A stretch of DNA of 39,985 bases. Origin: Phycisphaerales bacterium. Lineage in GTDB: Bacteria > Planctomycetota > Phycisphaerae > WQYP01. Location of the stretch: positions 1-39,985 of the forward strand of contig DAHVEJ010000014.1 in NCBI GenBank assembly GCA_027313145.1. The letters are read 5' to 3'. How positions within the stretch are numbered: the stretch's first letter is position 1; each line of letters starts with the position of its first letter. This document shows positions 23,860 to 32,982 of this stretch, piece by piece. Below the pieces are notes generated by a model, which saw only the letters and a program-made list of their open reading frames with translations, was not told where the DNA came from and made no database searches. A program made the translations under genes and the position numbers.

Positions 23860-25857
23860 TTAGGGGGCCAGATGCGGCTTAATGTCATGGCCATGGGTAA
23901 ATTCGTAGTAGAGCCGGGCGTATTGGCCGTTGCGCTCCAGAAGGCTCTGGTGGTTGCCGTGTTCAACAATGCGTCCCTGATCCAGTACCAGCACCTGATG
24001 GGCACCAATGATGGTGCTCAGGCGATGCGCCACGATAAACGTGGTGCGGTTTTCCACCAGGCGTTCCAGAGCATTTTGAATCAGCAACTCGGTTTGCGTA
24101 TCAATGGCGCTGGTGGCTTCATCAAGAATTAAAATTCGTGGATTGGCCAGAAACGCCCGGCAGAAGCAGACCAGTTGCCGCTGGCCCAGACTAAGTGCCC
24201 CCCCGCGTTCACCCACATCGGTCTGGAAACCATCTTTAAGCCGGGAGAGGATGTCGTAACAATCCAACTGCCGGGCGGCGTCATACACCTGCTGATCCGT
24301 CGCATCCGGTCGGGTGTAGCGGATGTTTTCCATGACGGTACCGGTGAAGAGAAAATTATTCTGAGAAACAATGCCGGTTTGTCGATGCAGACTTTCGCCC
24401 TGAATTTTGCGCAGATCATAGCCATCAATGAGAATTCGTCCCTGCTGGGGTTGATAGAATCGGCAGATCAGGCTGATTACCGTGGATTTACCGCAGCCGG
24501 TCTGCCCCACCAGCGCAATGGTTTGTCCCGCCTGGGCGTCAAAATGAACATCATGCAACACCGGCTTGGCAGGATCATAGCCGAAGGTTACGTGCTCAAA
24601 GCGCACAGCGCCGCGAATTTCCGGAAGCACCAGGGCATCGGGTACATCCGTGACCTGCGGCTTTTCCGCCAGCAGGTTCTGGACACGTTCGGCACACGCC
24701 ATGGCCATCATCGTGTCATTGTAAAAATTGCCGAAGTTAATGACCGGTCCCATAAACCAGTCCCAGTAAACATACAATGCGACAAGTTCCCCGACTTTGA
24801 ACCGCTGGTTTGCCGGGCCATCGGCAGTATGGAAAACCAGCCACGCGCCGAACAGGAGAATAATCACTTTCCCCAGAAATCCCACCACGCCCAGCAGGGG
24901 TTGATAAATGCCGTTGATATAGGCAGCTCGCATGTTATTGGCGGTGTTGGTGGTTTGCAGATCATTAAACACATCGAGATTCTGATTCTGCCGGTTAAAA
25001 GCGGTCACGACGCGCATTCCGGAAATATTTTCCGCCAGATTGGTGCTCACGCGCGTATAGCCTTCCCGCGTCATACGCCACGCGACACCCACCTTCCGGC
25101 GATAAAAGTTATTCATCAAATAAAGCACCGGCCCCAGCCACAATACCGCCAGCCCGATGCGCCAGTCCATCAGCATGATAATGGTCGCCGCAATGAGCAT
25201 CATGGTAAGGTTGGAAAAAGCGGTATTGATCCCCCAGACAATAAAATTAGACATGGAATCAATATCGCTGGTGCCGCGCGTGAGAATGCGGCCAAAACGT
25301 GTTTTGTCATAAAAGCTCATGGACAGTTCCTGCAAATGCGCAAAAACCGCCCGACGAAGCGTCAAAATCACTTTCTGCCCGATCAACGTGGTGTAATAAA
25401 TTCCGAAGCGCTGCAGCAGCAGCGCCACCGTCATGGTTAAAGCCCACGCGCCAATGGTGGAGGTAATATTCCAATACGCCAGTTCCCGCCTCCCCAGATG
25501 CGCCAGCGTTCCCGCGGCACCGACATTCACCCGACTTATCATATTGATAATAAACGATGTGAATATATTTGGATGTTTTCCGGGAATATCCGTGTCCACC
25601 AGTTGCTGCATATAGCGCGGCGTGATCATTTCCAGCAAATTCACCATCGTGCCCACCACGGTGGTAAGAATATAAGCATTGCGATAGGGCCGCATCCAGC
25701 CCAGCACGCCCCGGAGAACCTTTCGCTCAATAGGCTTGCGATCCGGCTCAAAATCCGGGTCGAGGGACGATAGGTCTTCGGATGAACCCGCCCGCTGTTG
25801 CGCTGCGGACTTGGGGGTATCCCTCCGGCGGCGTAAGAATGGCACTAGCGGCTTCAT
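23860..25857 (-). CDS. ABC exporter half-transporter with canonical Walker B and altered signature
   Basis: A 665-residue fusion of a six-helix membrane domain (about 55-370) and an ATPase domain (about 405-650). ATPase motifs are Walker A VGQTGCGKSTVI, signature SLGQRQ instead of SGGQ, Walker B ILILDEATSAID with the catalytic Glu, and H-loop IVAHRLSTI. It is the downstream partner of the next half-transporter and overlaps it by 4 bases (ATGA). Together they form a TM287/288-like heterodimer: the altered signature here faces the altered Walker B of the partner, so one of the two ATP sites is inactive and the other intact. Substrate could be a lipid or drug; nothing in the sequence decides this. 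Confidence 0.92.
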   Translation of the reverse strand: MKPLVPFLRRRRDTPKSAAQQRAGSSEDLSSLDPDFEPDRKPIERKVLRGVLGWMRPYRNAYILTTVVGTMVNLLEMITPRYMQQLVDTDIPGKHPNIFTSFIINMISRVNVGAAGTLAHLGRRELAYWNITSTIGAWALTMTVALLLQRFGIYYTTLIGQKVILTLRRAVFAHLQELSMSFYDKTRFGRILTRGTSDIDSMSNFIVWGINTAFSNLTMMLIAATIIMLMDWRIGLAVLWLGPVLYLMNNFYRRKVGVAWRMTREGYTRVSTNLAENISGMRVVTAFNRQNQNLDVFNDLQTTNTANNMRAAYINGIYQPLLGVVGFLGKVIILLFGAWLVFHTADGPANQRFKVGELVALYVYWDWFMGPVINFGNFYNDTMMAMACAERVQNLLAEKPQVTDVPDALVLPEIRGAVRFEHVTFGYDPAKPVLHDVHFDAQAGQTIALVGQTGCGKSTVISLICRFYQPQQGRILIDGYDLRKIQGESLHRQTGIVSQNNFLFTGTVMENIRYTRPDATDQQVYDAARQLDCYDILSRLKDGFQTDVGERGGALSLGQRQLVCFCRAFLANPRILILDEATSAIDTQTELLIQNALERLVENRTTFIVAHRLSTIIGAHQVLVLDQGRIVEHGNHQSLLERNGQYARLYYEFTHGHDIKPHLAP

Positions 25858-27878
25858 AGCGTTCCCTCCGCCGCGACACGCCGCGATGTCGATCCCAGCG
25901 GGGGCAGGACGCCCGGACCGCCGCCCAGCAACTGCACCTCGGCAATTTCCCGGTAATGCCCGTGTTGTCGCAATAGCGCATCATGCGTGCCGGCCTGCGT
26001 AATAGTTCCCTCTTCCAGCACCAGCACCAGATCAGCCGCTTTGACCGTACTTAAGCGGTGGGCGATAATAAAAACGGTGCGATGCTGCAACACCAGTTCC
26101 AAAGCGCGGCGAATGAGGTGTTCAGTCTCCGGATCCACGGCGGCCAGGGCGTCGTCAAGTATGAGAATGCGCGGATTGGCTACAATGGCCCGGGCGATGG
26201 CTAATCGCTGTTTCTGCCCGCCGGAAAGCGTCAGCCCGCGTTCGCCCAGCATGGTGTCATATTGTTTTGGCATGTCCATTATAAATTCATGGGCCTGCGC
26301 AATCCGCGCTGCCGCCTCCACCTGCTCCACGGAGGCCTTGGGATCACCATAGCGGATGTTGTTAATAACCGTATCCGAGAAAAGAAAGGTTTCCTGAAAT
26401 ACAAATCCCATCGCCTGCCGCACCGAGCGCAGGGAAACCGATCGAATATCATGACCATCAACAAAAATGGCCCCGGTTTGCGGGTCATAGAAGCGGGCCA
26501 GAAGCTGCATCATCGTGGTTTTGCCGGCCCCTGTAGGACCCACCAGCGCTATAACCGAACCCGGAGGCGCCTTAAAGGAGATGTTTTTTAAGACCGGCTT
26601 TTCCTGATGATAGCCAAAGCTGACGCCGGAAAATTCCACCGCGCCCGGCCCCCGCGGCAACGCCGGTAATGCCGCAGCTTCCGTGATACTGGGATACGCA
26701 TAGAGAATTTCAAAAAATCTCCGGGCGGAAACCACGGCCATCTGATATTGGTTGGCGATCTGGTTAATTTGTTGCAAGCGTGAGAGGATCGCTCCCATCG
26801 CTACGCCAAATACCAGAATATCACCGGCGTGCAGTTTTCCGCTGACCGCCAGCATGGCACCCAGAAAAAACAGCAGCAAATTGGCTCCCGTGGCGATTCC
26901 CCGAATCACGGGAATAAAATTTGCCCACATGCCCACGGTGGTCATGACCTGTGAAAAATAGGTGTCGGCCGTCGCGTTGTATTTTCCGGTTTCCGTGGTT
27001 TCGGTAGCAAACGCCTTGACCACATTTACGCCCGCGACATTTTCGCTGTACACATTGACCAGTTGATCGCCCGTGGCCATCAGGTCCCGCTGCACCGGGC
27101 GCATTTTTTTTCCAAATCGCAGAATGTACCAGATCCAGAACGGCACCGGCAATAAGGACGCCAGACCCACCCACGGGTTGATCGTGGCGATTAAAATATT
27201 ATAACCAATTGTGTAACCGACAATTTCCGCGATGGAAACCAGAGACAAGTTCACAAAAAACCGTACATTATGCAAATCCGACAAAGCCCGGTTGATCAAT
27301 TGACCGCTGGAATGGGCGTCATGAAATGAAAAGCCCACCTGCTGGAGTTGATCGTACACCGCTGATCGCATATGAAACACCATATCCATGCTTAAGCGGG
27401 TGTTGGTAATGCTGCGAAAAAAATTGCATACGCTCGAAAGAATGATAAAAAACGCCAACATCCCCACCAGCATCAACGCCACATGCAGCGAACCATGACG
27501 AAAGGCATTCCAGTCCGGCTTTTGCGTGCCCCCAGCGATCTGCGTCCCCGCTGAACTTAATGTGGTGCCGACGGTGTTAATCACCACGCGCGTGAGGTCT
27601 ACAGCCGATATTTCCAGAAAGACGCCCAGCCCCACCAGCAAACACGCCAGAACCGCCAGCCATTTTACCGGCCGCACGAATTGGAACATGTGCTTAATAA
27701 GCTCAAAATTACTGAAGTTATTCGGATCGCGCGCCGCCGTATTCGGTGGAAGCGATCCGGTAGCGGCGGATGAAAAGTCTGATCCGTTCCCGCCCCGCGC
27801 ACGCTCCGCTAAAGGCGGCTGATCCGTTCGAGGCTGCCCTGAATTCGAAGATTGCTTGTCGCGTTGCATACGTGCCAC
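25854..27878 (-). CDS. ABC exporter half-transporter with degenerate Walker B
   Basis: A 674-residue half-transporter. A polar N-terminal tail of about 60 residues precedes six membrane helices (from about FVRPVKWLAVLACLLVG) and the ATPase domain: Walker A VGPTGAGKTTMM, intact signature LSGGQKQRLAIARAI, Walker B ILILDDALAAVD with Asp instead of the catalytic Glu, and H-loop IIAHRLSTV. The Asp is the hallmark of the non-catalytic site in heterodimeric exporters. The start could be the GTG at 27878 (GGCGG just upstream) or the ATG at 27869; both give almost the same protein. It is translated first and coupled to its partner. Confidence 0.92.
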   Translation of the reverse strand: MARMQRDKQSSNSGQPRTDQPPLAERARGGNGSDFSSAATGSLPPNTAARDPNNFSNFELIKHMFQFVRPVKWLAVLACLLVGLGVFLEISAVDLTRVVINTVGTTLSSAGTQIAGGTQKPDWNAFRHGSLHVALMLVGMLAFFIILSSVCNFFRSITNTRLSMDMVFHMRSAVYDQLQQVGFSFHDAHSSGQLINRALSDLHNVRFFVNLSLVSIAEIVGYTIGYNILIATINPWVGLASLLPVPFWIWYILRFGKKMRPVQRDLMATGDQLVNVYSENVAGVNVVKAFATETTETGKYNATADTYFSQVMTTVGMWANFIPVIRGIATGANLLLFFLGAMLAVSGKLHAGDILVFGVAMGAILSRLQQINQIANQYQMAVVSARRFFEILYAYPSITEAAALPALPRGPGAVEFSGVSFGYHQEKPVLKNISFKAPPGSVIALVGPTGAGKTTMMQLLARFYDPQTGAIFVDGHDIRSVSLRSVRQAMGFVFQETFLFSDTVINNIRYGDPKASVEQVEAAARIAQAHEFIMDMPKQYDTMLGERGLTLSGGQKQRLAIARAIVANPRILILDDALAAVDPETEHLIRRALELVLQHRTVFIIAHRLSTVKAADLVLVLEEGTITQAGTHDALLRQHGHYREIAEVQLLGGGPGVLPPLGSTSRRVAAEGTL

Positions 27879-28014
27879 GAATCCGCCGCAAAGCCAATGA
27901 CCATGCGCAAAGCCGCCCCGTCATAGATGGCGGCCGGGAGGAGCGGTTTCCGCAAAAGCTGAACTTACTTCAAACCGCCCCGGCGTGCAAATATCCGATG
28001 CCACTCCATCGCGC

Positions 28015-29643
28015 TTATTTCCCGTTGCGACGGGAGGCCGCCCACTGCTGGCGGGTGACAATGGGCACATAGCCGATAGCCAGACGTTTGGGCGGCGTGA
28101 CGAGTTGGGCCGGGTCAAGATCAACCAGCGAGCCTTGCGTCGGCGGCGGCAGGTACTGGCGGTTTTTTGTCCAATGGCGTTGCAACATTTCGGCGCGCTT
28201 CTGCATTTTGTCACGTTCGGCCTGACTAAGGTCGGCGTGCAGCAGCGCGGGCTGGTCTTCAAAACGATACCAGTAATAGGTTACCACGGAACCATCGCTT
28301 AAATGAGCGTAAAAGGGGCCGGCCGCGGGGCCGGGCTTTTTGTAGGAACTGTTAGGGCCGTCCGGCGTGGTGTAGGGCCTGGGCGGCCGCCTCCGCGATG
28401 GATAAAAATTCACGCCCTTAAGCCCAGTTGCATTGGGAACATCGGCCGCGTGTACCGCATGCCATTGAACCTGTTTTCCATGGTGCACAAGCCGGTAAAA
28501 TCGCGGCAACAAGGCGCGGAAGCCATTGGGTCCGTCGTGCACCAACTGCCGGTTCCAAGTGAAGCCGTAGGACGCCGGGTCCAGAAGAAATGCTTTGGCG
28601 AAAAGCGTCCAAGGCAACCCGGCTCGCTGCGTCTTGGATGTGCTATTGGCATAGATCTTCCAAGTAGACCATAAATGGGGCGTAAACCGCTGCACAACGC
28701 CCTGCGACAAGGGGATCCTGCCGCTTACCGCAGGGCCGCCGTTAAACCATGCTTTTACGGGGTCCCAAAGCGCTTGACGACTGTAGCTGGTCAGGCGGTT
28801 GAGCAGGACTGCATTCCCCCGGCTATTGGCCGGGAACGACACTTGCCCAAGACGCGCGTAGGTGCCCGTACGGATCTTGCTTATAGCGGCCGGAAGATAC
28901 TGTGTTTCCATCTGAAAGGCCTTATTGGCAATGGACCACCGCGAGTCAAGCAGTTTGCCAACGAGGCGCGCGTGCTTTACGGCGGGGCGGTTCCAGAAGT
29001 ACGGCGTAAAAAAACAGACTGGACCCTTGAAGTTGCGCGTGTTAAGAAACAATGTCCAGCAGTGGTTGCCCATGGGAATGTTTTTGCCGTCAGTGGTTGC
29101 TTGCGGATCGGTAAGCGGCAGCGGCAGATAGCCGTACCCAAAGAGTTGTCGATTGACACCCGGTTTCAGGGTGAGACCATCAGGCGGAAAGAGCAACCAG
29201 GGACTAAGCTGGGCCACGGCGTAAGCCCCACGCGGGTGCTTCCAACTGCCTTTGCCATTGCCCGGTGCGTCCGCTATGAACTGAAAATTAAACGCCACAC
29301 CCCCCAGGTGAAACTTCGGGGCCGCCGTGGGAAATCGGGTACCGCGCCACCAGCCAAGGCCCCCTTCAATGTCCGAATATAAATGTTGCGGGGGCTTGCC
29401 CCTGGACTGGGCCGCCATCCATGTGCCGAACAGCCCGGATTGAAATTGATTCCCCGGGTACCGCAGCAGGAGCGGCCAAGCCGCGGAATACATGGAGAAG
29501 CCGGCATCATACCTGTTAGGTACTCGCTTGACGGGCACAATCATGTAGCCATCGGCATGCACCCCTCCCAACTCTGCTGCGTGTGCCGTTAAGGTTAACG
29601 GCATAAGTGCCAGACTCGCGGCTAAAACGGCTAAACGTTTCAT
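28015..29643 (-). CDS. Large secreted protein of unknown function
   Basis: A 542-residue protein that I cannot place in a known family. It has a clear signal peptide (MKRLAVLAASLALMPLTLTAHAA, cleavage probably after residue 23) and no internal transmembrane helix. It is very rich in Trp, Tyr, Pro and Gly (for example FGYGYLPLPL, FTPYFWNRP, SPWLLFPPDG), as in carbohydrate- or surface-associated proteins. A basic Pro-rich patch (about YPSRRRPPRPY) lies near residue 425. The C-terminal part has an alpha-helical stretch with LSQAERDKMQKRAEMLQR. GGAGGAAC lies 10 bases before the ATG, so expression looks real. The gene is alone, between the ABC exporter and ssrA. Confidence 0.7.
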   Translation of the reverse strand: MKRLAVLAASLALMPLTLTAHAAELGGVHADGYMIVPVKRVPNRYDAGFSMYSAAWPLLLRYPGNQFQSGLFGTWMAAQSRGKPPQHLYSDIEGGLGWWRGTRFPTAAPKFHLGGVAFNFQFIADAPGNGKGSWKHPRGAYAVAQLSPWLLFPPDGLTLKPGVNRQLFGYGYLPLPLTDPQATTDGKNIPMGNHCWTLFLNTRNFKGPVCFFTPYFWNRPAVKHARLVGKLLDSRWSIANKAFQMETQYLPAAISKIRTGTYARLGQVSFPANSRGNAVLLNRLTSYSRQALWDPVKAWFNGGPAVSGRIPLSQGVVQRFTPHLWSTWKIYANSTSKTQRAGLPWTLFAKAFLLDPASYGFTWNRQLVHDGPNGFRALLPRFYRLVHHGKQVQWHAVHAADVPNATGLKGVNFYPSRRRPPRPYTTPDGPNSSYKKPGPAAGPFYAHLSDGSVVTYYWYRFEDQPALLHADLSQAERDKMQKRAEMLQRHWTKNRQYLPPPTQGSLVDLDPAQLVTPPKRLAIGYVPIVTRQQWAASRRNGK

Positions 29644-29813
29644 TGGATACGTTCCTCCACACAAATGCCTGCGTATTGTCCGGCCCAGGCGGAATCCGAC
29701 AATCAATACCCGAAATCACTCGACGGCTTTTGGCCAACCAAGCTCGCTACGAGCCTCCCTTGATATAGAGTATACCCCCGCCCAAGCATCTGATGCCAGA
29801 CATGTTACCCCTG

Positions 29814-29862
29814 GGAGCCTGTCCGAGTAATGGCCGGGATTGCGATTACTCGGACAGGCTCC
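29814..29862. repeat. 17-bp perfect palindrome upstream of ssrA (REP-like)
   Basis: GGAGCCTGTCCGAGTAA (29814-29830) and TTACTCGGACAGGCTCC (29846-29862) are exact complements with a 15-base loop. No T-run follows. It lies in the 290-base gap before ssrA. This form, a long GC-rich stem with a short loop between genes, is typical of dispersed REP-type elements, but only one copy is in this window. Confidence 0.75.
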
Positions 29863-29882
29863 TACTATTGATTTTCCGGCGT

Positions 29883-29911
29883 TTGTTGCCCACCTGTCGG
29901 CGGGGTATAAT
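29883..29911 (+). promoter_or_regulatory. Candidate sigma-70 promoter of ssrA
   Basis: TTGTTG (29883-29888), a 17-base spacer and a perfect TATAAT (29906-29911) lie 25 bases before the mature 5' end of tmRNA. This leaves a short leader for RNase P to remove. Confidence 0.55.
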
Positions 29912-29936
29912 AAGCACTTGATCTAGCTCTTTGAAA

Positions 29937-30316
29937 GGGGGCGAAAGGTATCGACCGGACAGTAGTGTCGATGATGGCGTGCCGACCTGCCAAACAAGTC
30001 GTTAAACTGAGTGGCAAAAAATCAAATGCTGAGAACTTCAAGTTCCCAACAGCCGGGGGCGCAAGCCTTCGGTTGGCTGCCTAATTAAACAGGCAACCCG
30101 GTTCCCGCAGGAAGTCCGCGGCTTGCGACGAACCGACGACTAGCGGAATGCTCAAATGGCAACGTCTATCGGCCATTTGCTAAGCCCCAGGATGGGCTGG
30201 AATTTCCGGAAGTCAGACTGTCGGCGTCCGGCGATTTGAGATTAACATGCAGTCTACGCACGTAGAGGTTGTCGTCAACCTGCCACGGGACGAGGGTTCG
30301 ACTCCCTCCGCCTCCA
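29937..30316 (+). ncRNA. ssrA: Transfer-messenger RNA (tmRNA) with an 18-residue tag
   Basis: Rescues ribosomes stalled on broken mRNAs and adds a degradation tag. The tRNA-like ends are present: GGGGGCG (29937-29943) pairs with CGCCTCC (30309-30315), A at 30316 is the discriminator, and the T-arm contains GGTTCGACTCCC. No CCA is encoded. Aligning CAAAAAATCAAAT with the E. coli pre-tag sequence places the resume codon GCT at 30028, the 92nd base, close to position 90 in E. coli. The tag reads AENFKFPTAGGASLRLAA and ends at TAA 30082-30084. The AENF start and LAA end are typical; the middle is unusually long. Pseudoknot segments lie on both sides. Confidence 0.95.
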
Positions 30317-30322
30317 CGTATC

Positions 30323-30360
30323 AAGCCGGGCCGGTCTTCCAACCGCCCGGCTTTTTTTTG
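30323..30360 (+). terminator. Strong rho-independent terminator of ssrA
   Basis: AAGCCGGGC (30323-30331) pairs with GCCCGGCTT (30345-30353). Three further pairs (GGT with ACC) lie past one bulged base, with loop CTTCCA. Eight T residues (30352-30359) overlap the end of the stem. It begins 6 bases after the tmRNA 3' end and acts on the plus strand only. Confidence 0.88.
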
Positions 30361-30371
30361 CGCTGGTGATT

Positions 30372-31736
30372 TCAGTGGGTGAAATAAAGTGATGTCGCTA
30401 CCTGTTCGGCGGTGGAGACCATCCGGGTCATGGCTTTGACTGAGGCGGGGTCATACAGGTTGTGCTGATAAATCCGCATAAAGTGCCGATACATGCGCTG
30501 CCGCAACAGCATGGCGATGGACGCCTGTTCCTGTCCAAATGGGATAACATGATGGCGCGTTACCGCACCCACGCGGATTATCACGACCGCATCGCCGCGC
30601 GGATTGTTTTTGTTTTTTATCAGTAGCGGCGGAGCCATGGTATGAGGCTTAAGGGAGAAGGCTGTTTTTTCAATCAGCGGATTGGACAACTCGCCGCGCC
30701 GCGTGTTGGGCCAGTGACCGCCATTATCCGCCGCGGGATCGGAGGAATTATTTTCCGCCAGAAGTGCGAAATTAGCGCCGTGGCGAATTTCACTTTCCAG
30801 CTTATTACAATAAGCCACAGCCTTGCGGCACGCCGTGGCGATTTGGGCTTTCGTGGCGTGGGCAATTGGTTGGGTATGCGTGGGATCATTTGGATCACGC
30901 GGCCACTGATTGATCACACGATACGTGATGGTAAAAAGATCCACGGAAGCATGTTGCGTGTACTTGGCGATATGAGCTTGGTAATAGTGCCAGAGTTGGC
31001 GCCGCGTGCTGATGAGCTTGGGGTACACCGTGCGATTAAGATACATGCCTATGATGGTCCGATTGCGAATGGCCTGAAGTTTTTGATGCAGAGAACTGCC
31101 CTGTTGCCTTAACGCGCGGTCGGCGAGTTGTTGGGACCCCATGTATTGGGCGACAATTTTGGCCTTTCGGGCCGCCACGACAGCCGCGACTTCCTTCATA
31201 TCGTCTTTGTTCAAAAATCTTTTGGCCTTGGCCAGAAAAAGAATATCATCGATCTGCACATTGAGTTCGCGGGCAATGCTTTGCGCCGCCTGCTGTTGGA
31301 AGTACTCTTTGGTTTTGCTGATAGCGGCAGCATTTTTTAATTCTTTAGAAATCGGCCGCAGTACATCCTGGACAAATATGGGCTTGCTGTTGACCGTTCC
31401 CAGTAGCGCAGCCACCGCCAGGTTGGTTCCGGGCACCGGTGCCTCCGCCGCTTGAATATTAGCGAGCGGGACAGAAATCGCAGGCGGTCGGGGGGTGGGA
31501 GATTTTTGTACCAGTGCATTGCTGGGTTGCGGCAGCGGCGACGGGGTCTTGATCGAGACCTGACTGGATGCCGGATCAGGAGGCAACGCACCGGGACGAA
31601 TAAATGCGGCCGCGGAAATGGTGGTGGGCCCCTGCGAACCGTTCTGCGTGCACCCGCTAATGGCCAGCGCCAAGGTGGCGACCGCGGTTGTAATCAAGCA
31701 GGAAAGAAAAGTCTTGGATCGCAGATAATCCGTCAT
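30372..31736 (-). CDS. Parvulin-type peptidyl-prolyl isomerase, lipid-anchored
   Basis: A 454-residue envelope foldase. The N-terminus is a lipoprotein signal ending LALAISGC (Cys about 29). A Pro-rich spacer (about 45-95: PLPQPSNALVQKSPTPRPP) leads to a SurA/PrsA-like helical domain starting at LLGTVNSKPIFVQDVLRPISKEL. A PpiC-type domain (about 265-390) includes the family pieces ATACRKAVAYCNKLESEIRHGANFALLAENNSSDP, GGHWPNTRRGELSNP and IEKTAFSLKPHTMAPPLL. It probably helps fold secreted or outer-membrane proteins. GAGGA lies 8 bases before the ATG at 31736. The C-terminal helices ending in Leu/Tyr-rich segments resemble PrsA. Catalytic residues are not clearly conserved, so a pure chaperone role is possible. 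Confidence 0.8.
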   Translation of the reverse strand: MTDYLRSKTFLSCLITTAVATLALAISGCTQNGSQGPTTISAAAFIRPGALPPDPASSQVSIKTPSPLPQPSNALVQKSPTPRPPAISVPLANIQAAEAPVPGTNLAVAALLGTVNSKPIFVQDVLRPISKELKNAAAISKTKEYFQQQAAQSIARELNVQIDDILFLAKAKRFLNKDDMKEVAAVVAARKAKIVAQYMGSQQLADRALRQQGSSLHQKLQAIRNRTIIGMYLNRTVYPKLISTRRQLWHYYQAHIAKYTQHASVDLFTITYRVINQWPRDPNDPTHTQPIAHATKAQIATACRKAVAYCNKLESEIRHGANFALLAENNSSDPAADNGGHWPNTRRGELSNPLIEKTAFSLKPHTMAPPLLIKNKNNPRGDAVVIIRVGAVTRHHVIPFGQEQASIAMLLRQRMYRHFMRIYQHNLYDPASVKAMTRMVSTAEQVATSLYFTH

Positions 31737-31981
31737 ATAAAATTCCTCGCTCGGCAATCATATTTCTCGTGCCGTCTTACTATTCTGTACAGTCCGGCGC
31801 ACGGTATGGTGCCAAACTGTCAGGGTCCAGACATCCGTCGCGCGCAACGGGCGCTTTTCTGGTGAGAGTATTGAAACATAAACGGCGTTGAAAAGAAAAT
31901 GTCCGGCACCGAAAATACACTTTTGCGGTTTAAATATTCTCGCCCGTGATTGGTATTGCGCAATCATGACGGGCTGCGGGG

Positions 31982-32833
31982 TTATTCGACTCCGGCCAGT
32001 GGAACTAATACCTTTACCAGATCCTTCATGGTGTATTGGCGGTCGAGAACCAGCGGCAACAAAACGCCGTGATTATGTGAGGAATCCAAAATCAACATAT
32101 TTTTACCCAGGACTCCAAAGCCGCTTTCCTGCATCTGATGTCCACAGATAAACGCGTCCGCCCACCAGAGTTTGCTCAGGGCTGCAAGCGTCTGTTCGCT
32201 TTGCGAGCGGCCCCAGACCATCTTATACACCGAGCCATTTCGCTGGTAATCCGCGTCAGTGAGCGTGCGGCGCACAATGCCGGCGTCAAAGGACGGCAGA
32301 TCCAGATCACTGGGAAGCGAATGGCTCAAAAATATGCCGCTGATGGTAATGCCCGCCAACGGCATGCTGTGCACAAATTCGCGAAATGCCGCCGACACCT
32401 CAGCCGCTTTACTGCCGTAAAAAACGCTAAATCCCCGATTAAACCGCTCCGTCAGGTCGTAGCCGTCTTTCATGATCGGAATCGCCTGAATCTGGGCTAG
32501 ATCATGATTAGCTAAAAGAAAATGAACTCGCCCCGGAAACTGGAAAGCCCAGTCGATAGCATCAAGAAGCATTTGGATGCTGCCATCCTCCCCATCCGGC
32601 CCCAAGGCTCCGCCATGAATAATTTCCTGCAATATCACATGCCGTTCGGGAAAATGATCCAGCGCGGCAAAGGTCTTTATTTTTTCATAGTTCCGCCAAT
32701 GGTTATGCAGATCGCCCGCAATGATCAGTTCACCGGATGCCGGGAAATGCAGCATGTGACCGTTACGCAAAATATCTTCACGATTCAGTGCCGCACCCTG
32801 GCGGAGATAATCAATGGTTTGACGTGCGGACAT
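31982..32833 (-). CDS. Calcineurin-like metallophosphoesterase with a planctomycete-type second motif
   Basis: A 283-residue phosphoesterase. Metal-binding motifs are IIAGDLHNHW (GDxH, about 38-47), LLANHD (NHD, about 105-110), a C-terminal FICGHQM (GH) and LDSSHNHG. The usual second motif GDxVDRG is replaced by LQEIIHGGALGPDGED, with Glu and His as candidate ligands; I recall the same arrangement in planctomycete relatives. The overall order, including SIQMLLDAIDWAFQFPGRVHFLLANHD, follows PPP-type protein phosphatases. Substrate could be a phosphoprotein, or a nucleotide as in ApaH-like enzymes. It lies on the same strand and 149 bases after a Ser/Thr kinase gene, so it might oppose that kinase. 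Confidence 0.83.
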   Translation of the reverse strand: MSARQTIDYLRQGAALNREDILRNGHMLHFPASGELIIAGDLHNHWRNYEKIKTFAALDHFPERHVILQEIIHGGALGPDGEDGSIQMLLDAIDWAFQFPGRVHFLLANHDLAQIQAIPIMKDGYDLTERFNRGFSVFYGSKAAEVSAAFREFVHSMPLAGITISGIFLSHSLPSDLDLPSFDAGIVRRTLTDADYQRNGSVYKMVWGRSQSEQTLAALSKLWWADAFICGHQMQESGFGVLGKNMLILDSSHNHGVLLPLVLDRQYTMKDLVKVLVPLAGVE

Positions 32834-32982
32834 AGGTTCCTTAACTGGTTTTCATCGTCATACGTCGGCTTTAGCGGAGCCACGGGCACCGCTTAACATG
32901 CGTGCCATCAAGATTAAGCATCGGCCAAATCGGGTCCAATAATTCAATCAAAAATCAGGGATGGAAAATTCGCCAAACTCCT

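Noticed and set aside
24175-25440. Open frame of 421 codons on the plus strand inside the ABC exporter gene
   Set aside because: It is antisense to a well-supported ABC subunit, its translation is rich in His, Gln and Arg with no domain, and it lacks a good ribosome-binding site. GC-rich codon use commonly produces such frames.
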